Shown here: piece after piece, positions 36,242 to 43,386 of the stretch
Numbering within the stretch: position 1 is the stretch's first letter
Layout: each line of letters starts with the position of its first letter
NCBI GenBank assembly: GCA_016291905.1
Contig: JAEEZS010000019.1
Location: 1 to 64,000, forward strand
Source of the DNA: Bacteroidaceae bacterium
GTDB taxonomy: Bacteria > Bacteroidota > Bacteroidia > Bacteroidales > Bacteroidaceae
Length of the DNA stretch: 64,000 bases
Direction: 5' to 3'
Position numbers and translations under genes: made by a program
The notes under the pieces: model-generated
The model's input: only the letters and a program-made list of their open reading frames with translations
Databases searched by the model: none
What the model was told of the DNA's origin: nothing

Positions 36242-36691
36242 ATGGCAACAAGAACAAAGAAAGAGAGCGTTAACAAGAGTGCAGCAACCCAGCAGACAGC
36301 ATCCGCACAGACCGTAAGCGGCTCCAGTCCAAAGTCCGCTGTCAAGTTCCTCAACCCCTTCGCACTTACTCCCAAAGAAGAGCGGCGCAAAAGACTCCAC
36401 GAGCTCACTGGCCAGCTTATCGAAGAGGCCAAGGCTACAGGCGACAGCTCCAACAGGAACCAGCTGCTGCTGCGCTACTATCGCGAGCAATGCGGAGCAA
36501 CAGTACTCAGGACACTGGAGGCGTGGGCCGCGCAGGGCAAGCGGATCCGCAAAGGCGCCAAGGCGTTCCTGCTCTGGGACAAGCCACAGGCCTCCAGCGA
36601 CGGCGGCGCGGGCGAAGCGGGCGAACCCAGCAGCTTCTTCCCGATGAAGTACGTCTTCGACATCAGGCAGGTCTATTCAGTCAACGGATAA
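36242..36691 (+). CDS. ArdC N-terminal-like ssDNA-binding protein (putative antirestriction)
   Basis: The protein has 149 residues. After a Ser/Thr/Ala-rich disordered N-terminus (1-40) comes LRTLEAWAAQGKRIRKGAKAFLLWDKP, matching the ArdC N-terminal pattern of a Trp-x-G..(V/I)-x-KG-x-(K)A strand. The C-terminal metallopeptidase domain of full ArdC is absent. ArdC-type proteins protect incoming DNA from restriction. It starts the second plus-strand cassette and ends in its own terminator. Confidence 0.65.
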   Translation: MATRTKKESVNKSAATQQTASAQTVSGSSPKSAVKFLNPFALTPKEERRKRLHELTGQLIEEAKATGDSSNRNQLLLRYYREQCGATVLRTLEAWAAQGKRIRKGAKAFLLWDKPQASSDGGAGEAGEPSSFFPMKYVFDIRQVYSVNG

Positions 36692-36701
36692 TCATTCTCA
36701 C

Positions 36702-36731
36702 GGGCGGGCCGCAAGGCTCGCCCTTACTTTT
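36702..36731 (+). terminator. Terminator of the ArdC-like gene
   Basis: GGGCGGGCC (36702-36710), loop GCAA, GGCTCGCCC (36715-36723), then a T-rich stretch. Confidence 0.8.
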
Positions 36732-37265
36732 ATGGCTATGCTCAAATTTGCACTGTACGACTATATCCCGAAACGACGCATCCGCAGGGCGTCGTTCGAG
36801 GAAATCGACATGACGCGAAGGATCCTGGACTTCAAGGACGGCAGGCGGTACGCCTCCAGATGGGCGGCCCGCGCCGTGAACTGCGCACTGTCGGCCACCA
36901 ACCTCAAAGAGACGGTCATCGTCTGCATTCCGGCATCATGCCAGCGCACACACGTCAGGAGGTACAGACGCTTCTCCTCCGAGCTTTGCCGACTGAGCGG
37001 AGCCGCCAACGGCTTCGAGCATGTTCGCGTGGATGGCAAGCGAAGGAAGGTGCATATGGGACACAACCGCGAGGAAGCGGACACCGCCGGCAATATCCGC
37101 ATCGACGACACTTTCTTCCAGGGTAAGAAGGTTGTCGTGTTCGACGACATCTGTACCACCTGCCGGACGGCGAACGCTTTCATCGACCGGATGAAAGCTG
37201 CAGGCGCTGACGTCAGGATGACCATCTTCCTCGCCAAGACCAAACGGATGAATTCATACTATTAA
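36732..37265 (+). CDS. Phosphoribosyltransferase-fold protein
   Basis: The 177-residue protein carries the PRPP-binding signature VVVFDDICTTCRT (134-146), with upstream strands TVIVCIPAS and a basic hood region typical of type I/ComF-like phosphoribosyltransferases. It follows the ArdC-like gene after a terminator and precedes a tiny Cys-rich ORF. Similar genes sit in accessory regions of Bacteroidetes conjugative elements. Whether it salvages nucleobases, modifies nucleotides or only binds PRPP is unknown. Confidence 0.8.
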   Translation: MAMLKFALYDYIPKRRIRRASFEEIDMTRRILDFKDGRRYASRWAARAVNCALSATNLKETVIVCIPASCQRTHVRRYRRFSSELCRLSGAANGFEHVRVDGKRRKVHMGHNREEADTAGNIRIDDTFFQGKKVVVFDDICTTCRTANAFIDRMKAAGADVRMTIFLAKTKRMNSYY

Positions 37266-37277
37266 GATAACAGCGTT

Positions 37278-37436
37278 ATGTATAAGATAAAGATTGCTTA
37301 CAACAGGAAGGGTGTTAAGATGTATTGCGTCTGTCGTGACGGCAAACTGAAGTACTGCAGTAATTCATACGAGAGTGCGCAGCGGGCGTGCCAGATGTTC
37401 TACAACTTCTTCCGTAAGGAAGGGATTGCCGTGTAA
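37278..37436 (+). CDS. Small Cys-containing protein (52 residues)
   Basis: ATG at 37278, stop at 37434. The basic peptide MYKIKIAYNRKGVKMYCVC continues with RDGKLKYC and CQMFYNFF. Four cysteines could form a small metal site, though the spacing is irregular. It has its own terminator directly after the stop. Start, terminator and neighbours of the same kind support a real gene. Function unknown. Confidence 0.6.
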   Translation: MYKIKIAYNRKGVKMYCVCRDGKLKYCSNSYESAQRACQMFYNFFRKEGIAV

Positions 37437-37438
37437 GC

Positions 37439-37459
37439 GGCGGCTAAGGCCGCCCTTTT
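37439..37459 (+). terminator. Terminator of the 52-residue gene
   Basis: GGCGGC (37439-37444), loop TAAG, GCCGCC (37449-37454), then CTTTT. Confidence 0.8.
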
Positions 37460-37537
37460 GAGTGTGGCTGTCAACGTTGTGATACCACAGGCGGCTCAAG
37501 TCTGCTTTTGTTTTTCATCTCAGGGAGGTCTATCTCT

Positions 37538-37753
37538 CTGTTTGTACAAAGTTACGGCGTCTTGCCGACACGTCCAAAAGGGTCGGAACAATCTCTGCAG
37601 GGAACCCACCATTTTACTTTGTAAAATCGTTACCCCTCCATAGTTTTTTCCGCTTCCTTTTGGAGCCAGTCGGCAAGAGGAACGGACGGAAGGAGCACAT
37701 GGAACCATGCGCTCCTTCCGTCCGTTCTGGCGCCGTGGTTTCTGTACAAACAG
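37538..37753. ncRNA. Large nested inverted-repeat element, candidate structured RNA
   Basis: Three levels of pairing are visible in 216 nt. An outer stem of 11 bp joins 37538-37548 to 37743-37753. Inside it, 37560-37569 plus 37573-37581 pair with 37669-37678 and 37656-37664 (19 bp, one internal loop), capped by a perfect 7-bp hairpin at 37611-37627. A second branch is a 16-bp perfect hairpin at 37681-37696/37711-37726, extended by 5 more pairs. No coding frame fits. It may be a regulatory RNA, the 5' leader of the next gene, or a DNA cruciform. Orientation is not decided. Confidence 0.6.
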
Positions 37754-37818
37754 ATGAGAACGACAAAGTTTGAATCTGTTAGTTAATTTATTGTTTAACC
37801 CTTAAATCCTATTTAGCT

Positions 37819-38034
37819 ATGGAAAAATTAAGGAACCGCGCTCAGCTGGAAGTCGCGCCCAGCAAGTTCTATGTGATTTCGGGACATCAGGACTGGCCCG
37901 AAACGTTCTTCATGGTATTCTTCTCGGAGAAGGAGGCTAACGAGGCCGCTGAAGCCGAGGCAGACAACAACTGCTGGAGCTACGTGGCCACAGCGTTGCC
38001 AAAGTCCAACAAGCCATATCACCAGATATGGTAA
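37819..38034 (+). CDS. Small accessory protein (71 residues)
   Basis: It is acidic and soluble with a predicted beta-beta-alpha layout (SKFYVISGHQDWPETFFMVFFSEKEANEAAEAEADN). Its untranslated leader resembles that of the next gene (TTTATTGTTTAAC and TAAATC versus TTTATTGTTCAAC and TAAATC) and both begin MEK. Terminators flank it. Family not recognised. Confidence 0.65.
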   Translation: MEKLRNRAQLEVAPSKFYVISGHQDWPETFFMVFFSEKEANEAAEAEADNNCWSYVATALPKSNKPYHQIW

Positions 38035-38043
38035 ACTTCAACG

Positions 38044-38075
38044 GAGGGCAGTCGCAAGGCTGTCCTCTTCACTTT
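38044..38075 (+). terminator. Terminator of the 71-residue gene
   Basis: Arms 38044-38053 and 38058-38067 pair over 10 positions (two G-U) around a GCAA loop, followed by a T-rich tract. Confidence 0.75.
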
Positions 38076-38102
38076 ATTGTTCAACATTAAATCTCTATCA
38101 AT

Positions 38103-38366
38103 ATGGAAAAGAAATTCACAACCATCAACGATTTCGTCACAGTAACCGAAATTCACTATCACGTCTGCTTCAACGGCTGGACACGCACAACAAAGGTGTC
38201 TGTCACCTACGCTTCCTTCAGGGATGCCTTCGAAGCGTTCGTCGAAGGCAGGATGCGAACAGTAAGGAAGAACCTCGAATCAAAGAGGGACAGGTTCTCC
38301 ATCCAGCTCAGCTGGGACATGCCGGTCATCGGCAAGTACGACCACAAGCATAGCTTCGTAGGTTAG
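38103..38366 (+). CDS. Small accessory protein (87 residues)
   Basis: It is basic and soluble, with an aromatic-rich N-terminus (ITEIHYHVCFNGWTRTTKV-like segment at 15-33) and an amphipathic helix with many Arg and Lys (RMRTVRKNLESKRDR). It is the last gene of the plus-strand cassette and has its own terminator. No family recognised. Confidence 0.65.
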   Translation: MEKKFTTINDFVTVTEIHYHVCFNGWTRTTKVSVTYASFRDAFEAFVEGRMRTVRKNLESKRDRFSIQLSWDMPVIGKYDHKHSFVG

Positions 38367-38370
38367 ACAG

Positions 38371-38400
38371 GGGACGGCCACAAGGCCGTCTCTTTTTTTT
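38371..38400 (+). terminator. Terminator of the 87-residue gene
   Basis: GGGACGGCC (38371-38379), loop ACAA, GGCCGTCTC (38384-38392), then eight T. Confidence 0.92.
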
Positions 38401-38541
38401 ACTCGATAGGGAAGAAAAAAAGCGGCACTGCTGGAAGGGCTAAGGAAAACCCGTTTGCAGTGCCACTCTCCTATTTAGCGGCAGCAAAGATAGGCTGAAA
38501 TTCACAAACTGCCAAAAAAAGACGTGAAAAAATAACTCCCT

Positions 38542-38581
38542 TATGCTGAACAACATAAAAGCCCCGACTATTGCCGGGGCT
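38542..38581 (-). terminator. Terminator of hicAB with trailing palindrome
   Basis: Read leftwards, AGCCCCG and CGGGGCT pair (38575-38581 with 38560-38566) and are followed by TTTTAT. The trailing TATGTTGTTCAGCATA (38542-38557) is a near-palindrome found almost identically behind another prophage terminator at 54755. Confidence 0.8.
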
Positions 38582-38618
38582 GCACAAGTGAGCGGTAAGT
38601 TGAAAAAGGGCGTAATAA

Positions 38619-39029
38619 TCAAACAAACTTCACCGCGCTCAGGTCTTGTGCAAAGGCGTGGATGGCCGCATCCACCTTCGCCACCGTCTTGGGTGACGGA
38701 TGGCGGCGGCCAGTGGCGTACTGCGACAGCTGCTGCTGGTTGATACCCGTCAGCCGTGACAGACCTGCCAACGAAAGCACCTTAGAGTAATAGGATAGGA
38801 ACGAGGCCACATCATAGGTATAGACCATCTCTACCTCGGTGAACGGCTTGCCCTCTTCTCTGTACACTCGTTTGATATCCTCATAGCCGCCTTCAAAATA
38901 CCTCATAGCCTCCTCGACGGATTCACCCGTACCCGTCACAAGATAACCCAAATCCTCGGCATCGCTGTAGATGCTGTATGAGCCATCGGAGGCACGTTCA
39001 ATAACTGCATTTACTTTCCTTTTTTCCAT
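38619..39029 (-). CDS. hicB: HicB-type antitoxin with XRE DNA-binding domain
   Basis: The 136-residue protein starts at 39029 (MEKRKVN); a TTG 9 nt earlier is a weaker choice. Residues 1-60 form the HicB RNase H-like fold (VNAVIERASDGSYSIYS, VTGTGESVEEAM). Residues 80-130 form a helix-turn-helix (LSRLTGINQQQLSQYATGRRHPSPKTVAKV) that should autorepress the operon. It follows hicA, the usual gene order. Confidence 0.88.
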   Translation of the reverse strand: MEKRKVNAVIERASDGSYSIYSDAEDLGYLVTGTGESVEEAMRYFEGGYEDIKRVYREEGKPFTEVEMVYTYDVASFLSYYSKVLSLAGLSRLTGINQQQLSQYATGRRHPSPKTVAKVDAAIHAFAQDLSAVKFV

Positions 39030-39075
39030 TTTTTGCAAGTTTTATAATGTCTTTATCTGTGCAAGAGGGAGGGGA

Positions 39076-39264
39076 TTATTTAATCCCCGCTGCCCTCTTG
39101 ATGCTTTTCAGTGTTCCCGCAGCGACCTCCCGAGAATGATGATGACTCATTGCGAAGCGTTCGCCCGTGTTAGGATTAATCCAAAGCGGATGGCCTGCCT
39201 GTTCTTCGCCCGTAGGATAGCATCCTGCTTTCCTGACCAGCTTTTCAAGTTCGTTGTACTTCAT
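39076..39264 (-). CDS. hicA: HicA-type mRNA interferase toxin
   Basis: The 62-residue protein has a double-stranded-RNA-binding-like fold. It shows the family pattern: an N-terminal ELEKLVRKAG helix, the catalytic His in AGHPLW (H25, usually GSH), then MSHHHSREVAAGTLKSIKRAAG. It would cleave mRNA when HicB is lost and so could stabilise the prophage or act in phage exclusion. It is expressed from its own consensus promoter. Confidence 0.88.
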   Translation of the reverse strand: MKYNELEKLVRKAGCYPTGEEQAGHPLWINPNTGERFAMSHHHSREVAAGTLKSIKRAAGIK

Positions 39265-39292
39265 TGTCGATGTCTGTTTGATTATTACGATA

Positions 39293-39323
39293 CAAAGGTA
39301 ATGCTTTTAATTTTAATAGCAAA
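39293..39323 (-). promoter_or_regulatory. Promoter of hicAB
   Basis: TTTG (39320-39323), exactly 19 nt, TACCTTTG (39293-39300), read leftwards, 29 nt before the hicA start. Confidence 0.85.
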
Positions 39324-39377
39324 ATAAAAACGCAGTTTTTTTTATGATAACCGCATTTTTAACATTTCGCAAGGCAA

Positions 39378-39431
39378 GGTTGTAACCAAAGCCGTGGGAG
39401 GTTGCAACCCAAACCGCGGGAGGTTGCAACC
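39378..39431. repeat. 22-bp palindromic repeat array upstream of hicAB
   Basis: GGTTGTAACC (39378-39387), GGTTGCAACC (39400-39409) and GGTTGCAACC (39422-39431) are spaced exactly 22 bp apart. The spacer is AAAGCCGTGGGA or CAAACCGCGGGA. Each core is a perfect or near-perfect palindrome two helical turns from the next, an operator-like arrangement about 55 bp beyond the hicAB -33 box. Confidence 0.8.
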
Positions 39432-39737
39432 ATGGCGGGGAGGATGTGTTGCATAGACCGAGCGCCGCTCGCTCAGTCAGCTGGGCAGGCGCGCTCCGTC
39501 CATGCAGCAGAAAGCGGTATCATCGAGCATGACGGAATCCGATTTTCGTTTTGCTTCGCTTCATCGAAATCGAATTTCGCCACGCACGATGCGTTGTGAG
39601 GGCGCGGTCGGGCGCTGGTGCGCCCTCGCTGGGCTTTTCGGCTTTTCCGTTTGGGCGTGCGGGCGTTACATATAAGGGAAGGCATAGAGGCTCGGTCGAA
39701 GCTGTCCGCGAGGGCGGCGCGCGGTTCCGAGCTGTAG

Positions 39738-39763
39738 CAAGGGAAGAAAGCGTTCTTCCCTTG
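39738..39763. repeat. Perfect 11-bp hairpin
   Basis: CAAGGGAAGAA (39738-39748), loop AGCG, TTCTTCCCTTG (39753-39763). It lies in the gene-free stretch 39432-39993. That stretch is GC-rich in its first half, has no frame that looks coding, and holds only this hairpin and the terminator at 39857. Confidence 0.7.
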
Positions 39764-39856
39764 ACCCTTGCGAGTTTAAACAGTGCTTTTTAAATGGGCT
39801 GAACGTGGGAACGGCCTGCGAAGCTGATTTCCGGGGGCATCCGAAAATCAGAGCGC

Positions 39857-39883
39857 ATAAAAACAGGGGCAACCCGTGCCCCC
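39857..39883 (-). terminator. Terminator of the portal block
   Basis: Read leftwards: GGGGCA, loop CGGGT, TGCCCC, then TGTTTTTAT. It lies about 110 nt beyond the stop of the 39994 gene. Confidence 0.75.
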
Positions 39884-39993
39884 GTACGAAGACCATGAGA
39901 AAAGTCTTTGCTGCCAAAGCCTGCCTCCCGGCTGTCCAATGGCATGGGATTGTTTAACTAATACCTATCTATGAAAAACATCCGAAAAGAAAG

Positions 39994-40800
39994 CTATTTT
40001 TTCAGGGATTTCCTCAGGTCGTCGGCCTTGCGGATGGCTTCATCCATACTAAACAAAGCATCATAGAGCAGACCGCTACGCACCTTGTCCTTCTTGGTCA
40101 TGTCGCCATCGGCAAGGGCATCAATGACGCGCTGCTGCTCCTCAAACGGATTACCACCCTTGCCGCTTCCGCTAAAGATACGGGGAAAGAGCAAGCGGAT
40201 GGCAGAGAGACAGCCAAGCCAGTACCAGAACATCACCATCTGGCGCTCCTGGGAGAGACGAGAAAGGAGACGGGCATCCTCATCGACACGCTCGGCATCC
40301 CACTTACGGCTACGGTGCCAAAGACAAGCCAACAGCTTGGGCAGGACCGACGGGTCGGAGGAAAGCTCCACGGTAAAGGTGTGGGCATAGGCGAACTGAT
40401 TGTAGGTGACGCGCTCCAACGCATCTCCAGGCGTCCGGAACGGATAGACCATGACACAGAGATGAGGATAGGGGTCGGAGGTGAATGTCGGACGCAGCAC
40501 CTGCACGCCCTTCTTGCCTTCGACGTCCGCATAGAAATGGTCATAGACGGCCGTGAGCTGCGCCATCTGCTCCGTAGTGATGACACCGCGACGGTGACGC
40601 CATACGAAGCGGAAAGTATCGTCCTCAACCTTGCGCGTGATGCGCAGGCCAAGCAGGTTGAGGACGATATAGAGCTTGGCTGTCTCTACGGGCACCGGCT
40701 TCGAGGAGATGCGCGCCAGCAGCTCCAGCTGCGACGTGGTCAGCTCCGACCAGTCGGAGGGGAGCTGCGCTTTCTTATTACCTATAACAACGTCTCTCAT
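39994..40800 (-). CDS. Phage head/tail-region protein of unknown function
   Basis: The 268-residue protein has a well-defined N-terminus (VIGNKKAQLPSDWSELTTSQLELLARI) and charged C-terminus (KADDLRKSLKK). It is the last gene of the portal block and abuts its upstream neighbour. The DWSELTTxQL start recalls tail-assembly chaperone-like proteins of Bacteroidetes phages, but no family can be named with confidence. Confidence 0.65.
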   Translation of the reverse strand: MRDVVIGNKKAQLPSDWSELTTSQLELLARISSKPVPVETAKLYIVLNLLGLRITRKVEDDTFRFVWRHRRGVITTEQMAQLTAVYDHFYADVEGKKGVQVLRPTFTSDPYPHLCVMVYPFRTPGDALERVTYNQFAYAHTFTVELSSDPSVLPKLLACLWHRSRKWDAERVDEDARLLSRLSQERQMVMFWYWLGCLSAIRLLFPRIFSGSGKGGNPFEEQQRVIDALADGDMTKKDKVRSGLLYDALFSMDEAIRKADDLRKSLKK

Positions 40801-41706
40801 TTAGCCGTAGATGTTAAACAGCCGCTTCCCAGGACCATTCCAATCGTCGGCACAGGAACCGTGCTCGACACCGAGTTCCTCGGCATTCTCCTCAATAAGG
40901 GCCTGAAGCGCGGCAAGCGCCTCCGATGCCATCGTAGCATACCAGTTGCCGGTGTCCTCCACGTCATCATAGAGCGGCCGGAGAACGGGCTTCCATTCGA
41001 CGACACCAGGACGGCCTCGCTGCTGACGGGAGGACATCGTGGTATAGAGTTCGGCACAGCGGTAGGCAATATAGTCCCTGCAGCCGGAGGCCAGCGTGAT
41101 GAGCAGCTCTGTGTCAGGATTGAAGAGCCTGTCGAATAGGGACGTCCCCACGATGGTCCGAAGCTTCGACTGCACGCCACGCATGATGGGCACCAGCTCG
41201 AAGAAGGAGATGTAGTTGCCATCGAGGCCGACGCTGAGCTCAAAGGTGTCTATGTCCTGGATGAGCAGCTTCTTCAGCTCCGTCAGACGGGGACATGAGG
41301 ACGAGTCTATCCCGTTCGGGCCAAGGACGTAGCGGATGGCATCGGAGAGGGCAGCCAAACCGCGCAGCTGCATGTTCTGCTTGGCAGCGGCGATCTTTGC
41401 ATCACTGGCCGGACTGCGCTTGCCCTGGTCGTTCTGGACGGTGATGCCGCTGTCGCCGATGCTGATGCTCATTTCATCCGCCGAGAGGCTGACAGCCAGC
41501 GGGCCTATGGCTCGCTTGACATAGCCCCAGAAAACAGCGTTGCTGTCTGGAATAGAGGCCAGACAAGTAGTGCTGAAGTAGCGCAGGAGATACATGTTCC
41601 AGGCACTGTCGATGTAGGGAAGCATCGATGCCCATGGAATACTGGCGTTAATCTTTATGACCGAGCGCAGCGCCTCTGCGTCGGCAAACAGGGTGGAACT
41701 GGTCAT
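40801..41706 (-). CDS. DUF6712-like phage protein, possible head-tail connector
   Basis: The 301-residue protein directly follows the portal gene with a 4-nt overlap. Conserved-looking blocks are SIPWASMLPYIDSAWNMYL, VFWGYVKRAIGPLAV and ITVQNDQGKRSPASDAKI, which I associate with DUF6712 of Bacteroidetes phages. Position suggests a connector or neck function. This is inferred. Confidence 0.65.
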   Translation of the reverse strand: MTSSTLFADAEALRSVIKINASIPWASMLPYIDSAWNMYLLRYFSTTCLASIPDSNAVFWGYVKRAIGPLAVSLSADEMSISIGDSGITVQNDQGKRSPASDAKIAAAKQNMQLRGLAALSDAIRYVLGPNGIDSSSCPRLTELKKLLIQDIDTFELSVGLDGNYISFFELVPIMRGVQSKLRTIVGTSLFDRLFNPDTELLITLASGCRDYIAYRCAELYTTMSSRQQRGRPGVVEWKPVLRPLYDDVEDTGNWYATMASEALAALQALIEENAEELGVEHGSCADDWNGPGKRLFNIYG

Positions 41707-43133
41707 GAATCACGTGTGTCTTGATTGGTTTCAGGTTTTATGCCCTTCTGCTTGACAGCACCGCTGTTGGCATCGAGCACCGTAAGCTGAAGATTGGCGA
41801 TGGAAAATTCAATGTCCTCTGGCCATTCATTCATAGCCTTGGCATAGTAGAGCGGTTGGACAACAAGCTGCTGGAGATACTTAGACAGGGCTTGCTGAAT
41901 CATGAACAGCTCCCGGGCTTCCGTGCCGTTGATGCTCTTGCTCTTGCCGGGACTGTTGCCGAGGATGCTGCTGTGAACACCCATACCATAGCAGAGGACA
42001 TTGCTGCTCTCCTCGCTGTCTTCGATGTAGTCGCCGCCCTTCTTGCGCTCGTCAATTTCCTCGATGATGATATCCTTCATCTCGCCGCCCTTCATCTGGT
42101 TATACTCAAAACGGCTGATCAGACTGGTGCCGGCATTCTCCTCACCGGCAAGGAAGGAGTCGAGGTCATTAAGGAACTTCTTGCGCACGGCCTTCTTCTT
42201 CTCATCCGTGTCGGCAGCGTTGTCCTTATACAGCCTCTCATAGAAGCTATCCTTGACATAGACGATGTGACGGGGCACCATCTCATTATGGATAAGTGCC
42301 TTCTTAAAGTTGATGATGCTGTTGCTGAAGTCATACCAGCCAGAATCGAAAATGCTCCACCAGTAGGGATGCGCATAATAGAAACGTCCCGAGGTGGGCA
42401 GGGAGAGCATCTGAATCAAACGACGCTCACCCGTTGCCTTCAGCAAGCCTTCACTGTTGGGTACCATGCCCATCCGGCTCTTCAGGTCGTAGAGGGGAAA
42501 ATTACGGTCAAGGAGCGGCGTGGCAATAGTCTCCGTCATTGAGTGACGTGCCCAGTCGTCGCAATAGCCGTGGTACTGGATATGGCCCTTTTCGTCCATC
42601 TTGCTGACCAGACTGTAGCAGGCCTCACGAGAACGCAGCTGCACCAACCGATGACTCTCCTTGTCACGGTCGAAGATATATTCCACATAGGCGTCACTGA
42701 AGATGCGCAGGTCGTTGACGAGCTCCATGATAAAGCGGTTGATATCGTTCAATTCAAGGAAATCGAATATCTCTGGCTCTTCTTTGCGAAGCACTTCATC
42801 GACGTGTATCTTCCCGTCATCGCCACGGTAGCGACGCAACACCTGGACCCCCTCGCCATAGGCTATACTTGTCTTGAAGTCAAGGTTACTGCTGACGGTG
42901 ACATTCTTACCTGCCTTACGGATAATGTCGAGCGGAATAAAATTGCCACCGCCACGCGGCATAAACTCAATCTGTCTGCCTTTCATGTTCTTCGGCACTA
43001 CCGGATAGCCGTGTACTTCGAAGTCCGGCAACGTGTCGGTGGTGTCGAAGGAGAGGACAACGCTCGACGAACGGCCAAGCATCGTGTAGCCGCCGTGTTC
43101 CTGGATATAGGTTTTATGTCGTTTGTTTGCCAT
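41703..43133 (-). CDS. Portal protein
   Basis: The 476-residue protein would form the dodecameric channel for DNA entry at one capsid vertex. It carries portal-like features: a beta-rich wing region (residues 30-110), DINRFIMELVNDLRIFSDAYVEY, the AHPYWWSIFDSGWYDF region and a C-terminal helical part with SINGTEARELFMIQQALSKYLQQLV. The family assignment is supported by its size and its position near terminase. It overlaps the next gene in an ATGA. Confidence 0.82.
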   Translation of the reverse strand: MANKRHKTYIQEHGGYTMLGRSSSVVLSFDTTDTLPDFEVHGYPVVPKNMKGRQIEFMPRGGGNFIPLDIIRKAGKNVTVSSNLDFKTSIAYGEGVQVLRRYRGDDGKIHVDEVLRKEEPEIFDFLELNDINRFIMELVNDLRIFSDAYVEYIFDRDKESHRLVQLRSREACYSLVSKMDEKGHIQYHGYCDDWARHSMTETIATPLLDRNFPLYDLKSRMGMVPNSEGLLKATGERRLIQMLSLPTSGRFYYAHPYWWSIFDSGWYDFSNSIINFKKALIHNEMVPRHIVYVKDSFYERLYKDNAADTDEKKKAVRKKFLNDLDSFLAGEENAGTSLISRFEYNQMKGGEMKDIIIEEIDERKKGGDYIEDSEESSNVLCYGMGVHSSILGNSPGKSKSINGTEARELFMIQQALSKYLQQLVVQPLYYAKAMNEWPEDIEFSIANLQLTVLDANSGAVKQKGIKPETNQDTRDS

Positions 43134-43146
43134 AGGATAGATGGGA

Positions 43147-43386
43147 TTAGTGATAGACTTGCTTGTTGTTGAAGACTGTAATCAGACAGGTGCGCACCTT
43201 ACGGGGATGAAGGAGATGGGGAGCCTGGATATTGACGGTGCCACCGCTACTGTGCCGCGATGTCATACGGCACCCCTTCCAGGTGATGAAAGCGCCGTCG
43301 CTGCGACTCCAGAAAGTGAGGGAAAATGATTTGGCCTTTTCCATCTCCTCCATCATGCGGCTGAACTTGATATAGGAGCTAACCAT
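43147..43386 (-). CDS. Small basic phage protein
   Basis: The 79-residue protein starts at 43386 (MVSSYIKFSRMMEEMEKAKSF), overlapping the spanin candidate by 8 nt. It is basic with a short predicted beta region (SLTFWSRSDGAFITWKG). No family is recognised. It lies between lysis candidates and portal. Confidence 0.6.
   Translation of the reverse strand: MVSSYIKFSRMMEEMEKAKSFSLTFWSRSDGAFITWKGCRMTSRHSSGGTVNIQAPHLLHPRKVRTCLITVFNNKQVYH

Noticed and set aside
3388-39431. CRISPR-like arrays at the 21-bp (3388) and 22-bp (39378) repeats
   Set aside because: The repeats are directly adjacent or separated by conserved spacers, with no unique spacers and no cas genes.
39432-39993. Several open frames of 65-83 codons in the gap behind the portal block
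   Set aside because: They overlap each other on both strands, lack start context, and have biased composition from GC-rich non-coding sequence.
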